Assembly (NCBI GenBank): GCA_949752735.1
Contig: OX457053.1
Coordinates: forward strand, 9,199,491-9,263,490
DNA from: Lumbricus terrestris
Taxonomy: Eukaryota; Annelida; Clitellata; Crassiclitellata; Lumbricidae
Reading direction: 5' to 3'
Length of the DNA stretch: 64,000 bases
Within the stretch, counting starts at the first letter, position 1; every line of letters begins with the position of its first letter. The notes under the pieces were generated by a model, which searched no databases, had not been told where the DNA came from, and saw only the letters and a list, made by a program, of their open reading frames with translations. The translations under genes and the position numbers were made by a program. Positions 32,401 through 44,863 of the stretch are shown piece after piece.

Positions 32401-34550
32401 TACATTTTTCTATAGCACTACTCTAAAGCTAGCCACAAGACACCAACGTATTCACGATGTCTGCATCATCTCAGCATAATCAAATCTGTGTGTATGGTTG
32501 TATTCCTGCTTCTTCATAAACTTGTCGTGAGGCAGTGAATCAGACCTTTGGAAACTCAATTTATACAGACGGTGCTGTTGTAATAATGTCAAAGGCATGC
32601 AACGATGGTTAATTCTGCAAACAACACTCAACGTGAGGTCAAATTCAGTAGGCCCTAACAATCGTTGAAGCCTCAAAAGCTCGGAAGCCAAATGCGGTGT
32701 ATAAAGAGTGAAATGTTGTAAGTAGGTGAGAAAGTACTATATTCGTTAGGCCTAATGAGAAGCTCTAGCAAGTGTAGCCTAGCCTACATGGCAGACTTAG
32801 GCCTAATACCTTCAAGCAGACAAACGAAATTTAGACCTAAGCTGATGCAGACACAGCTTAAACAGGCAAAATTGTTAAGAGAATTTATGGAGAAATAAAA
32901 GAAAATATTCAATATATTATTCAATATTAAACAATATTAGACGCTCCATAAATAAACTTAAGAATAGGTTATTATGAAGTTCGTAATTATAAACTCGGAA
33001 TTTCTACAGCGCCCACAAAGGCCAAGTCGCGGGAACCAGCTTATTCACAGGCGCTCAATCGAACAAAGTCGGTAGAATGACAGAGGTCAAGATCCGGAGA
33101 GTCAGGCGAGAAGTTATGGTGATCTTTTTAAAATTTATGCTGTGTTGTGTTAAACTATAGGTAGGCCTAATGAGAAGTCAATACTGTGTGGTTCTACATG
33201 TATTTGGTTGGATATAAAGAAGTTATATATATCTATAGTGTCGCCTTGGTAGAACCATATGGGATGGAACACGCAATTGATTCAAGGAGCCCTGAGTTTA
33301 ATCAGATTCAGTCAGAAGAGCAGACGAGGAAGTAGTAAAGCTAAAAGTAGTAAGAAATAAAGCAAACAATTATAATGACAGATGAATTGAGTTTAACTTT
33401 AAATTAGCGAAAATGCTCAACTTTAGTCTCTAGCCTACAAATTAGAGTATACCGGGGTATCCTATATTTTCGCCGTAACAGCATTAGCAATTCGTAAAAA
33501 GAACTAGTGTTTAGGCTACAGTAGGCCTACAGTGCATCAGCCTATACAGTGCATAAGCCTACGCAAGAAAAATTAACGACGACATTTAACTTGCGTCACA
33601 TATATAGCCTAGCACTTGAATTCCCGTCCGTTGAGGGGTGAAAAGCCAACATACACTGTAGGTCTTCTTTCTGGCTGAGTTTGAGATGAATCGTCCTGAT
33701 AATTGAAACCCCAAAAGGGACCTATACAAGTATACGTGCGTGCGCAAACGTTGTGCAGCCGTGCAGAACAATTTTAGCCCATTTTTGCTCATTTTCACAA
33801 TTGACCTTAACAAATAGCAATAATTGAAAATATTAAGTTTTATTTTGCATCTGTGGGGACCCCCTAAAGTGTGGGTGGAGCTCTTGTTCGGCCGAGCATG
33901 TTGAATATGCTTAATACGGTTCTACTTGGCAGGCCTCCAATTCACAAAAACTTTTTCTTTAATAAAATTATGCACAGACAATTCCGCAATTGTCATTATA
34001 TTTTACAGATGATGATTCACTAGTCAGAAGATGTCTTTAAAGTATCTGCACAGCAGCACAGTCTCATATAGGCTTAGAAATAGGCCTATGTCAAGACTCA
34101 ATAAAATGCCAATCTTTTCTGTAAGTTTCTTTATGGAGAATTAGGCCTATAGCATTTCTTTATTCGAAAAAGACATCAGGCCTACTGAATAGGTCTATAC
34201 ATTAGTTGCATGACAGCATCAATTGCTAGTTTCAAACATTTTTTCAAAAAGCTTTGCTATAGAAAAAATATTGCTCCAGGACTTGGGCCTAATTGGTGTT
34301 TTTATTGTTTATTCTGTAATCTGTGCTGCCCTGTAGAATAATTACCGATTATAAGTCTCGGTCTTGAATTGTCATGAATAATATTGTTTTGAACTGTCTG
34401 ATTCCATGTGAACCTCTTGGTCTCCCAACCCGTTGTCTCTGTCTTGATCCCCGCTGCCTAGGTGTAGGTACCGGTTTCAGTCTCAGAGTCTTGTACACAA
34501 GTCAAAAAATAATAGGCTACGTAAACCAATATTAATAAATACGAAGTGTG
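32401..34550. other. Intergenic, no gene recognised
   Basis: It lies between the amylase exon relic and F-box gene B. Apart from the family-3 repeat it is AT-rich unique sequence with many TAGGCCTA motifs. Short ORFs here show no domain. Confidence 0.5.
32995..33115. repeat. Dispersed repeat, family 3
   Basis: Best-preserved copy: TACAGCGCCCACAAAGGCCA, CGGGAACCAGCTTATTCACA and GTCAAGATCCGGAGAG. Confidence 0.7.
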
Positions 34551-34577
34551 TGACGTCACGTCTATTATGTGACGTCG
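34551..34577. promoter_or_regulatory. Paired CRE-like sites upstream of F-box gene B
   Basis: TGACGTCA (34551-34558) and TGACGTCG (34570-34577) lie 19 bp apart, 136-162 bp before the start codon. Two CREB/ATF-type sites at this distance suggest a proximal promoter; no TATA box is evident. Confidence 0.45.
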
Positions 34578-34712
34578 CTGCGTCTATTTTCCAGAAGGCG
34601 CCGTTTAATTCCATACGTTAGAACAACAGGCGACCTAAATTTATTTGCAAGGAAATAACGACGCTATAACGACGTCTAAAGCTTAAAACTCGTAAACTCT
34701 TTCTCGATAACC

Positions 34713-37700
34713 ATGCCTAAGAAACGGAAAGTTGCAGATCCTAATAATGACGAGCAAACAAACGAAGGCGCTCCACGTAAGTTGATATAAGAAGGTTTTC
34801 GATAGAGATTGTTTGCAGTTTCATGGAGTGAATCAGATTTTTAAAATGATAACTTGATAATGCCATGCAGGACTTCTTAGCCAACACAACGCACAGTTTT
34901 TTTCCTGCTTACCCATTCAGTAGTAGGTTAGTAGCCTGTGATGCTTTACGCGACGACCAGGAAACATTTTGCATGGTAGGGTATGCTGTGCATATAAATT
35001 ACAAGAATTGCGATTTGATGGCCAATTGTTTAGAGCGATCGCCCTGTAACGCGGAGAGTGCGGGTTCGATCCTCGTCCGAGGCGGTTACTGTATATGGAC
35101 TTTGAGACTCAAGTAGGCTACTTCACTCACAGTTACTCTGCAATACGATTGCAGTTGCGCTGTTGAGGCGTGTGTGCACGCCTGTGAGTCTGAGCTTTGT
35201 ACGATGGGCGATATAAAATTGCAGTTGTAGGCTATTCTAGTCTATTGTAGGCCTAATACCAGCTCTCATGTTTGCGCAGAATATCGAATAGCTTAGTTTT
35301 TGTTTTCAAATCACCGAACAATATAAGTTGATTCACGTTTGTTCCGAGAAATGTTAGAATACTGGTATCTGTAGGCCGTATAGAATTTATAAGTTGCGCT
35401 TTCAAGCTCATAATTATAATAATTTCTTCGTTTAATTTGAAATTTCAAGATGACAAACCTCAATACGTCTAGTAGCCTATGAACGGTTGATAGCAAATAA
35501 CAAGTCACCGGTAAAAAATTAGAATTTAGCTGTGGGCAGCCATGCAAATGTAATGTAATGTAGCCTAAATCTTCGAGAATTTCTCAGTGCCCACAAAAGC
35601 CACGTCAGGGAAACCAGCTTATTCACCGGCGCTATATCAGATCAAGTCCGCAAGCCAGAGTTGTTTTCGTTCCGGTGCCAGGTCAAAATCCGGAGAGGTC
35701 AAGCCGAGGAGACAGCGTGGTGCTACGGTGGTTGTCGGTGATGGTGGTGGCTGGGTGAAACCTGATTAGAATCTGGATAGGATAGCTTGAATAGTTCGGT
35801 TTCCAGTCGTGAATGCAAATCATCCAGCACATGCAAACTAAGTTCACCCTGGCCATCTGCCGAACGGAAGGTTGAGTGGACCTTTGAGAGAGTAGCAGAA
35901 TGCGATACGGTGTCCGTGCACTCTTCGTACCAGAGTCTTAACCATGGTCCTAAGCCTCCTCCTCCTCTGCGCAGTTTGAGTAAGCCACGAAGACGCTGAT
36001 AACACGTCTGACATAGACAACCACCTTATAAGACAGAATGTTTGCGAACTTTGCGGCAAGAATAATTTGTCCGAATGCAGCACATCGTAGGTTTAGATGG
36101 AAGAGAACGATGGATAATTACTGACAGGTCTACTGCAATTCACGAGTTGGCATGATGCCATCATGATGATGGCATCGTGTTGACGTGCCGAATCACGATG
36201 CCTGCGTAACAGTGCGTATCCCCACAGTCATACTATAGACAAATGAAAAGACTTAGACCCAAGGCCGTAGCTAGGGGGGGTGTTTTGGGTGTTTGAACAC
36301 CCTCCGAAATGTAAAAAGAAAAAAAATAATAGAATGCATTTACTAGCGCATGATGTGAAAACCATGAAATGAAGCCATGAAAACACCCCCTCCCCAAATG
36401 AAAAAATGTGAAAAATAGAATGAATTGATTCCGGTCGGATGACTAAAAAGGTCATCAGTTTTTTTTCGGACGGGAAACTGAAGAAACACCCCCCGAAATC
36501 AAATCCTGGCTACGGCCTTGCTTAAGTTAGACCTACTTGTAGGCCTATTGCAATTTAGTTGAGGCAATTTATTGTATTTTGATGTAGGCCTAATTACATT
36601 ATATCTCTTGCAGATGGAACGGAAGAGGGAAGCGATGCTAAACGTGCAAAACTCTTGTTACAGAGTGACACGACGGTAAGCCACGTGGCATGAAAATCCA
36701 ATTCCGAAATCTTAATTTAATTCAGGGCCGTGTTTAAGGTTCTTCGAGTGTCGGTGCAAAGTGTTACAGCAGGGGCAAAGTGCCGTTCGGCAGTCTTACA
36801 AGATTAGTCATTTACAAAAATCCGCTGTTGAATAGGCTAGCCTATGTTGTTTGTGAGCTGTGGCTAGTCAGTAAGCAAGCACGCAACGTCGGTGAACTTA
36901 GTGAAATTAATGTTTTCCTACACTTTACACTTAGGCCCCCTACTGATTTTACAAAAGGTTTAAGTAACACTGAGACTCGCAAAAGACATTGGCCAATGAC
37001 AACAAAACTCTCGGTTCAGGGGCATTCGGTGCACCGCACCGAATGGACCTATGTTAAACACGGCCCTGATTTAATTGTTTGATTCTAAACTTTGTGAATT
37101 ACTTGAATGGTATAATCAATCAAGCCTATGGTTTACAATTCGCAGTTCACCATTCTTTTCTCTGTTGAAGTGACTTCATTTGCAATTGGCAGGTTTTTCG
37201 AATATCTATTTTCTCTGCTTATTTCACTCGTCGTTCTGGATGCTGCAATCGCAGAATGTCATGACTATCACGGCGTAACATGGTGTACTCGCAACATTGT
37301 CTGCGGCGGTTAACGAAAAACTAGTCTTAGACTAATCGTATTCAAAGTGTCCAAATTTATGAAGCTCTACATGGGCGGAGACTTGCGTGGGGACGAAAAG
37401 GCGGCCGGGGATTTTGGGCGGACGAATGGCCGAGTCGCCGACGCAAATTTTCCATCATCTTGCCGGGAAAAATTTCTGACGACCTTTTTTTTAGTCATCA
37501 CCTCGTCTCGTGTTAAGCTTGTACATGATCGCCACTTGACAACACCTCAACGCTTTGGGGGGGGGGACAAATGCATGGGCCGTCCCCCCACCACATTCAT
37601 TGATGGGACTGTTCCCCTCGTACCCCCTGTTCCCCCTAAGTTTTCGCCCATGAAGCTCTACTAGACAGCCAAGCGCAGGGCGCCAGCTTATTCACGAGCG

Positions 37701-40296
37701 CTGGTAGCTTATTCACGGAAGCGCTAGTCATTCAAGAATCATGTGAAGATAAATATTGACTTGACTGAGCGATTATCCTTCCATTTGGTTGGTTTTAATC
37801 TGATGAATTATTCTAGAGTAGCCTACATGTATTGTGTAAACATAGGCCTATGCAGCATCCTTCTTCTTCTTCTTTTCCTTGCGGCTGGAATTAATCCCTC
37901 GCAGGGAAGGGGTCAGCCACTATAGGCCTATGCAGCATCCGTTGATGTTTAATATATTCCAGTTGCAAGATCTACCGATGGAGGTACTTGACGCAATTCT
38001 GGTAAAAGCCGTCATCAGCGAGGTGAAGAGTTATCATCAGTCACTATGGAATGAGAAAATTGATGAAGTCCTTGACCGCCTTAAGCTTGTCTCCGCGACA
38101 TGGGACATTATCCTGTCTGCACCGTTTCTCCGTACGGCAGTACAAAGATTACTGGATGGAACAGGTCAGTTCATAAAATAAACAACTGTATTCTTCTCTT
38201 TAATAAGCTATTCTTCAGGACGATGTCTCATAATATTTAAAGATTAAGTCTTGAAGTTGGAATTTATTGGTTCATGCATAAGCGACTCGTAGGCCATAAT
38301 TATGAGCTAACCCGAAGACAACGGCGGGAAGTCAGTAATTATTTATCTAGGTCTAGTCTAAGTCACTTCAGCTTTTTGACTCAATGTCTTAGATTATGTG
38401 CTTGTGACTATGCTGTGGACCTTTTAGATGATTTCTTTCAAAGCTATTATTATAGACATTTCCAACTCCGGACTTTCAAAATTCCTACCATTGAGACAAC
38501 TCACTCTACCCGATCATCCGCCTGTCTCACTCTTTCACGACCTCCGGTCGCTACTCCTCCGATGTATTCAAACCGAGCCATATCAAACACAGCACCACGC
38601 CTCTAAATTCTGAACTATTTCGGTTCCTTCCTCCACAATCACTATGGTACCAATCACTCAACATCTGGCTTCTCTATCCATCACTCAAAACTAAGGACCC
38701 GTCTCTTGAACAACTCCTACCCCGACTCAGCTGACTCAGTCTTCGAATTTGCGATCTAAATCATATTTGTCGCCGTAATAACTACCTCTGACTCTTTGGC
38801 AGCCGGTCTATGACCTCCTTTGGTCCACCCTTTGGAAAATCCTCTGACTCGTCCCGACGATTGTGAATAATCGGGTGCCATAATGTGATTGTTTTTCCAG
38901 TGACGCTTAGAGTTTGTCGATAAAATAAATAATAATAGGTTTATCTTCGTTGAATTTATTAGTGGCACACCGCGGTACGATCACAATTCATATTAAGAAT
39001 GGACGATAAAGTTATCACAAGAGTCGAATCTGTCTAGCAGCCAACAGGGCATCCACCAAGTTCTACTGATCAATTTACCAACGCCATCTGCTGATTGGAA
39101 GACTCAGTTTACCTTTGGTCATGATTACGATTACAATGTCCACGTCGTGGGCCCAACCATTTGGAACGCTTTTTCCATTGGAGCGGCAGCGCATCTGAGT
39201 AGATAGGCTATCTTGTAGAGGCGCTACCTCAAGCTTAGGTAATCCATCGTTTTATCGTTCTAAATTACTCGTCCAACGCAACATAATTGTTTTTTCCAAT
39301 CCGACTCGCTAAAATCTATGCAATGGCGAATAATATTTAGAACTCTAAAGCGATGGTTATGTTGATGGTATGTTTGACTGAATACATGTAGCCTAATCTA
39401 TTTGTAATAATTTTTTAGGTGAACAGAAGGCAATGCTGGAGATCCTGGTCAACGTCCCGATGCCTACCATCGTTTATGATGTGACTGCAATGAAGGATGA
39501 ACTGTTTATACTCTGCAGACCAAATGCCAAGGACTATGTTATCAGTGTGTACGACCGCAACAATCTGAATGCTGTAAAGTGCACCATCCCCCTTCCAGGA
39601 CTTCATCAACCGTGGGGCATTTCAGCTTGCAACGTGTCTAACTGTGTGTATGCACTGAACGAGGAAGGTGACTCTTGCGCTGTCTACCGTCTCTCCAAAG
39701 GAAACGACGACAGATACATTATAGATACCTGGATTACTCAACTGAAGTTAGAACTGCCTCTTATGTCCGTCGCTGCCAATGGAACTCTCCTACTGCTATC
39801 GAGACCGAACCATCCGGATAAACACGTGGTAAGCTTCTATAGTCCTGCCGGATTGTTGCTGGACAGGTTTGACCTAGATCAGGATACATTAAAGTTCCGC
39901 TTCATATCTGGATTATTGGCAAGATCAGATGGTGGTTGCGTTGTAGTCCTCATCAACGGCAACTGCAACACGGAACTTGTTGACCTTGATGCAAACGGAA
40001 GGATTATTAGACGACACGCGTCTAAGTTGGACGGCGAAACAAACGTGACTTACGTTGACACCTGTGGTCGGATCCTTCTGGTGGACGGAAGCAATGATAT
40101 GGAACTCTTGGACAGAGACTTTAACGTTTTGGCACTGGAGAGGGAAAGAGCCGCCGTAAGGGTGCTAAAATTGGTTGGATTTCCGTCGGTGAAGAACTTC
40201 GGCGAACATCGAAGCGAGATCTGCAGTGTCCCATTCTCTTATTTCACTGCTGATGAGAACCGCCGTCTATGCATTTACCGTATTACTAACACTTAA
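34713..40296 (+). CDS. F-box/beta-propeller protein B (four exons), paralogue of A
   Basis: Exons 34713-34776, 36614-36675, 37963-38164 and 39419-40296; phases 1, 0, 1 give 401 aa. The N-terminus starts MPKKRKVADPNNDEQ, containing a KKRKV-type nuclear localisation signal, and the second exon adds acidic and basic residues. Exon 3 (residues 43-109) is F-box-like: LQDLPMEVLDAILVKAV, then RLKLVSATWDIILSAPFLR. Exon 4 (residues 110-401) is a propeller-like domain with recurrent strands (ELFILCRPN, GTLLLLSRPN, GCVVVLINGN, GRILLVDGSN). Exon order and phases equal those of gene A, but only one N-terminal exon doublet is present where A has three. It is probably a nuclear SCF-type substrate receptor. 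Introns contain MITEs at 36260 and 37370. Confidence 0.82.
34995..35230 (+). mobile_element. tRNA-derived SINE, family 2, plus copy
   Basis: The tRNA-like head holds TGGCCAATTG and a good B box (GGGTTCGATCCT near 35062). The body ends GGGCGATATAAAATTGCAG. It lies in intron 1 of F-box gene B and is homologous to 31985-32185. Confidence 0.7.
35575..35705. repeat. Dispersed repeat, family 3
   Basis: Matches 32995-33115 from AGTGCCCACAAAAGCCACGT to TCCGGAGAGGTCAAG. It lies in intron 1 of F-box gene B. Confidence 0.7.
36260..36520. mobile_element. hAT-like MITE with CAAGGCCGTAGC ends
   Basis: CAAGGCCGTAGCTAGG at the left and CCTGGCTACGGCCTTG at the right form a 16-bp inverted repeat with one mismatch. 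Flanks CTTAGACC and CTTAAGTTAGACC suggest an altered 8-bp duplication. It carries the shared module near 36430-36470 (reverse). It lies in intron 1 of F-box gene B. Confidence 0.75.
37370..37652. mobile_element. hAT-like MITE with CATGGGCG ends, perfect 8-bp duplication
   Basis: Ends are CATGGGCGGAGACTT and AAGTTTTCGCCCATG. The duplication AAGCTCTA lies at 37362-37369 and 37653-37660. It carries the module GACGACCTTTTTTTTAGTCA. It lies in intron 2 of F-box gene B. Confidence 0.9.
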
Positions 40297-41181
40297 TCTA
40301 GTACTAGGCCTACTATAGACGAGACTGCGACGGGTGAATTAATACGCAGGCTAAGCCTAATGAGACCCGTTCGTTGTGCAATGTTCCTTAATTCCTTAAA
40401 ATAGGCTACTCGGTTTCTCTTAAGTAGGCCTATGCCTAACTACATGTATAAGCGCATTTGATCAATTTGTAAATCAATTTGTAAATGATCTTTCTGAAAC
40501 ATTTTGTCGCTATAGTAGCCTATATAATAATAGTTTAGTCATCTCGTATTGTATAGTGGCAATAGATCCTGTTCGTAATGTAACATATCAATTAATAATC
40601 ATAATTAAAGCAAGACTGTTAACCATGTAGCCTAGACTAAAAATTTCGGTTGGCTACTAACCATGCATTTATACCATTCAAGCAATATAACAAGTTAATG
40701 AACCAATACTATCTTCGCGTTTTCAGTATTTTCTTTAAAAAATTCCTTGTTAATTTTTTAGTCATAGACCTACTAGGCTATTGAGGTCTCTATGTCTAGA
40801 CACGTTCGAGAATCCAGTTTTGTAAAGGTGTTCGGGAGTTTAAACCTGCTTACCCACGGTGGGTTATAAACAAGTCTAGGCACCCGAACTAAGCCTGATT
40901 TGTTGTTTAGCAGTGCTATTGACCTCCAACCTTCCTACTATAATTGTTACTTGAGGCCACCCTCCGCAAGTGGTTTGTGTGTCATGGCAAGGGTCGTCTT
41001 GTAGTCATATGGATTGAAAAGGAATAAATTAGGTTAACTCTTCTTCCTTGATACAGTACCTGGAATTACGGAAACCTAATCTTCTTTAGCGCGCACAAAA
41101 AGCTGAATTGCGGTACGGTGATCAGCTGATTCGCAGACGCTCTGAGAAAGCTAAAGATAAAGCCGGGAAGATCAAAAACTG

Positions 41182-42113
41182 GATTCGCGGACGTTTCGTC
41201 CAAGGACGATTCGTCACGGACTGTTCGTCATGGACTGTTCGTCAAGCGGACGATTCGTCAGAGGACGTTTCGTCCACGGACGATTCGTCATGCGGACGGT
41301 TCGTCAACGGACTGTTCGTCAACTAGTCAAAGTTGTAGGCTACACGAAAGACTATCTGTGTAGCGCCCTTCGTACATGTAGTGATTTTGTAAGCCAAAAA
41401 GTCACACACACTCGGCACATACGGTTCATCAGCAATCACATCCGCCGACATGCATCATCTCACATTTGTCTTTCCCTCGTCGGAGTACACATGCGCCTGC
41501 ACTCTCGTAGTCACAAACAAAAAGCTGCATACCTACAAGGAGTGACTGGTCTTCAAGAACCAGGTACCAAAAAGTACCGTCACTTGGTTGAGAGAGTACA
41601 ACGTGCCGTTCAGGCATATAACAGAACTTATGTTGTCACCTATGTCCGTGGAATTGCACACCTATCTCACAGTTAGAGCAGAAACTGTTTACTTGAGACA
41701 AATATGTTTTTAACATTTCTTGATGCTTCCGCACTTAACTCCATAAGCGTCAAGGAGAGTATAAATCTTAGAAAACACTGTTTACATGAGACACTTTTGT
41801 TTTTACGTTTAACAATGCATGTGCATATGTTGTGCACTTAAACTAAAAGTACATGTGTATATATTCTTCTTAACTAAATAAGCGTCAAGTAGAGTAAAAC
41901 TGTTGTCACTATTAACTTTGTAATTCATCTGACTTCATTCATACTGTAATCATTTAGAGCTCTGTTTTATAACTGACGAACAGTCCGGTGACGAACCGTT
42001 CGCATGACGAATCGTCCGTGGACGAAACGTCCTCTGACGAATCGTCCGCTTGACGCACAGGCCATGATGAACAGTCCGTGACGAATCGTCCTTGGACGAA
42101 ACGTCCGCATACC
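41182..42113. mobile_element. Fold-back element with minisatellite arms and 9-bp duplication
   Basis: Left arm (41182 to about 41325) and right arm (about 41973-42113) are long inverted repeats built from 12-13-bp subunits such as GGACGATTCGTC and GGACGTTTCGTCC. The 9-bp direct repeat CAAAAACTG lies at 41173-41181 and 42114-42122, as for Foldback/Mutator-like elements. The middle 640 bp has a modest ORF (148 aa) of unknown meaning. Confidence 0.82.
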
Positions 42114-42191
42114 CAAAAACTGTCCCAGTTCTGGATCAAATGAGTCAGAGGCAGGCGTCTGAAGGCTATGGATTGGTTTTCGAATTGAAAA

Positions 42192-44445
42192 CCCAGCTAA
42201 CACGCACTCACGGGACCCTTACCGTTTTCTCCCGGGTATCCGGTGCGGTTTTCTGACGGGTGTTGTCCGCGGTGTCCGGCCGGGAACCTTCTGGTGCACC
42301 CCGCGAGCTTGTCGCCGTCTACCGACTCTACCGGTATAATAGCCGCATTTGGTTTATTCCGACGCCATTTTGTGTGCCGATTCGAATGCACGAGTTTTTG
42401 GAGATCGGGATTTCTTTATGTTGAAGGTAAGATTACGTTTTATTTATTGCGCCAAAATATACTTGTCAATATCAACACTTTAGGTAAATGCTGCGTCTAA
42501 TTTTGGTCGGAATACGACTAGGCGTGACGGAGATTGGGTTAGGGTTATGGACACCACGCGCGTGGGTTAGAGTAAAACAGGTTCGGCCTCGATTGGTTTA
42601 TGCATTGCTGCGTGTCCATGTGTGTTTAAGTTCACCTTTTATAGGTGGAACTGCTATATTTGTTAATCATATCGGCCCTATACTCTGCCCGGTGTGCACT
42701 GAATGCTTTTGCCGGGAATCTCGAAGACTGCGTGCCTCACGGTGCCTGTATACAAAACAATATGATTGCCAACGACTTAACTAAAATAGAGCGCTACGAC
42801 CTATGAGCCGTATCCCATGATACAATGCGCTCAGTAAGTAAGTAATCAATGCGAGATCTAAGCAACTACGGTCAGGTTAATAAAATTAAAAATAAGGGAA
42901 AATTTGCAGAAATAGGAGTACATAAAAAAATGAGGCTAATACCGCAGCGCTCTATTTGGATTTCTTGTGTGGCCATAGCTGTTTACATGTACTGGCACAC
43001 GCAATCCTTGGGATTACATTTTTATCATCTACAATGCTAGTCCCTTTAAAATTCGTGGTAAACGTGTATTTTAAGGTCGTAATTCATTGACCATTGCATG
43101 GGTTTCAGCGTTGCTTGAATACAAGTCGGATTGAGGTGGAACAACAGTGTTCTTACAGACACGGGGCCAGTCCATCAATGCACCCCTCCTAGCAGATGCT
43201 CAGACCTTGTAGGCAATCCGCATTGGGAATTATATCCAATGCAAGCCATCCTGCATATGATATGAGACATGACCAGTAATTTATTCTTTGAGCCTGTTTC
43301 ATGTGTTGAAATTATTATTATGTGAGACATTTACTATTTAAATTGGTTTTCAAGGCTTTAACTTTTTAAAAGGTACAGCAAATTTTTTAAACTAATTTCA
43401 AATTGCAATGTCTGTGAATTTTACTGTTACTTGTTAAATAAAACTTGTCTGATATGTTTAGAAATTCAGGTGTGGTGACGCAAAATATTCCTTTAACAGC
43501 ACGAGGAAATTGTCGAGGACAGTTTTCCTGTTTGGTTTGAAAATGTCATGGATTGTCGCACTGAAATCAGCCGTTGAAATCTGCGCCTTTCACAGAGACT
43601 GAACATTATTCAATATTATCAATATTTTTAATGTTGAATTAATAAAGTTGATAAATAATGTTGAGTAAGCTGAGGTGTCATTCACAACTATTGTTGATTA
43701 TTTATTGCTTTAACGATGTTTGGTAGACCAGGCAGAAATCAAGATTATGTTGGATACCACCCAGACTAACTTATGAAAACATAAGTTCGTGTTTTTAATT
43801 TTTTCAGGAATTTCTTATAAAAATGTGTTTAAAATACTCCTGGCTTCATTTCATTAGCACAATTCTAAAATCTATTTTGATGCGCCTATTTCATTTTAAA
43901 TTAGTTAGTGTACTGTAAAATTTGCTATGCATGATTCCAAAACCAGCATGCATTAATGTGATTTTTGTAACATATTGAGTTATATGTATGTTTTTAAAAG
44001 TTTTGCATCAAAATTCAAAATGGAAGAAAATAATTGCTCCAGCTTTATTCCAACTCAAGATATAAAGCAAATCATTACCTCTTGCCTTTTGCTTGAGTTT
44101 GAATAAGGATGTAGCAATTTTATTTGGTCATTTTTAAGTTTGTTGCAAGACTTTTGAAATTATGTATGAAACTCAATACATGCTGCAAATATGACTAAAA
44201 TGGTTGTTTTGGTGTGTCGAGCCATGTAAAACACAGTTTAGAGTACAATTTGCATTCTGGGTATACATTATCAGTCATCTGGGTATGAACTGGGTTGTCC
44301 GGCGCTGCTCGCGGGCTAACCCGTATGGTTCCCGTCGGGAAACCCCGGACATAACCCGCCGGGTTCCCGCCGGGTTGCCCGTACGGGGCCCGTATGGCAG
44401 CCCGTATGGGACCCGTAAGGTTCCCGAATTGGCTGGTTAGCTGGG
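42192..44445. mobile_element. Candidate 2.25-kb element with CCCAGCTAAC ends
   Basis: CCCAGCTAACACGCACTCAC at the left and GGCTGGTTAGCTGGG at the right are inverted. Both ends run into C/G-rich subrepeats (CCCGTATGG, CGGGTATCCGG) for about 150 bp. The interior is AT-rich with no long ORF. No target duplication was found, so the boundaries are tentative. Confidence 0.5.
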
Positions 44446-44462
44446 AAGGCGAAGGAGATATG

Positions 44463-44755
44463 CATGGGCGGAGTTTGGTTTCCGTTTTTTGTTTTTTTAG
44501 GAGGGGGGGGCCAAAAACTTCGGTCCGAAAAAGTTGATGACCTTTTTTCTATTTTGTTAGTCGTCAAGTTCAAATCTTCAAATATCATGAAAATTAATTA
44601 CCGTGTATTTCCCGGCCGAAAAGGTTGATGACCTTTTTTAGTCATTCGGTATGTTTCTCGTGGGGGGTTAAGCCCGAAAACGATACAATTTGCACGGTAA
44701 AAATTGAGTCTGTGTCCTCTTGGGCCCCCCTATCCCCTGATAAACTCCGCCCATG
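44463..44755. mobile_element. hAT-like MITE with CATGGGCGGAG ends, perfect 8-bp duplication
   Basis: CATGGGCGGAGTTT and AAACTCCGCCCATG bound the element. The duplication GAGATATG lies at 44455-44462 and 44756-44763. The shared module occurs twice, near 44530-44570 and 44613-44650. It has the same ends as the 37370 element. Confidence 0.92.
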
Positions 44756-44863
44756 GAGATATGAAGTTGATTGGATGGGGGATAAGCTTCTCAAAGTAGC
44801 AGTGTTTTCAGTTTGAGTGAAAAAACCTTCATTCAGCTTTCATTGTCCACACATAGCGTAGGC

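Noticed and set aside
35019..35085. tRNA gene
   Set aside because: Has A/B-box-like parts but is followed by a body shared with 31985-32185, and no clean cloverleaf was seen; called a SINE.
41230..41676. 148-aa ORF inside the fold-back element
   Set aside because: Half of it is the arm subrepeats, and the rest shows no known domain; not called a gene.
42533..42548. Interstitial telomere-like GGGTTAGGGTTA (also CCTAACCCTAACC near 48035)
   Set aside because: Only about two units each; expected by chance in 64 kb.
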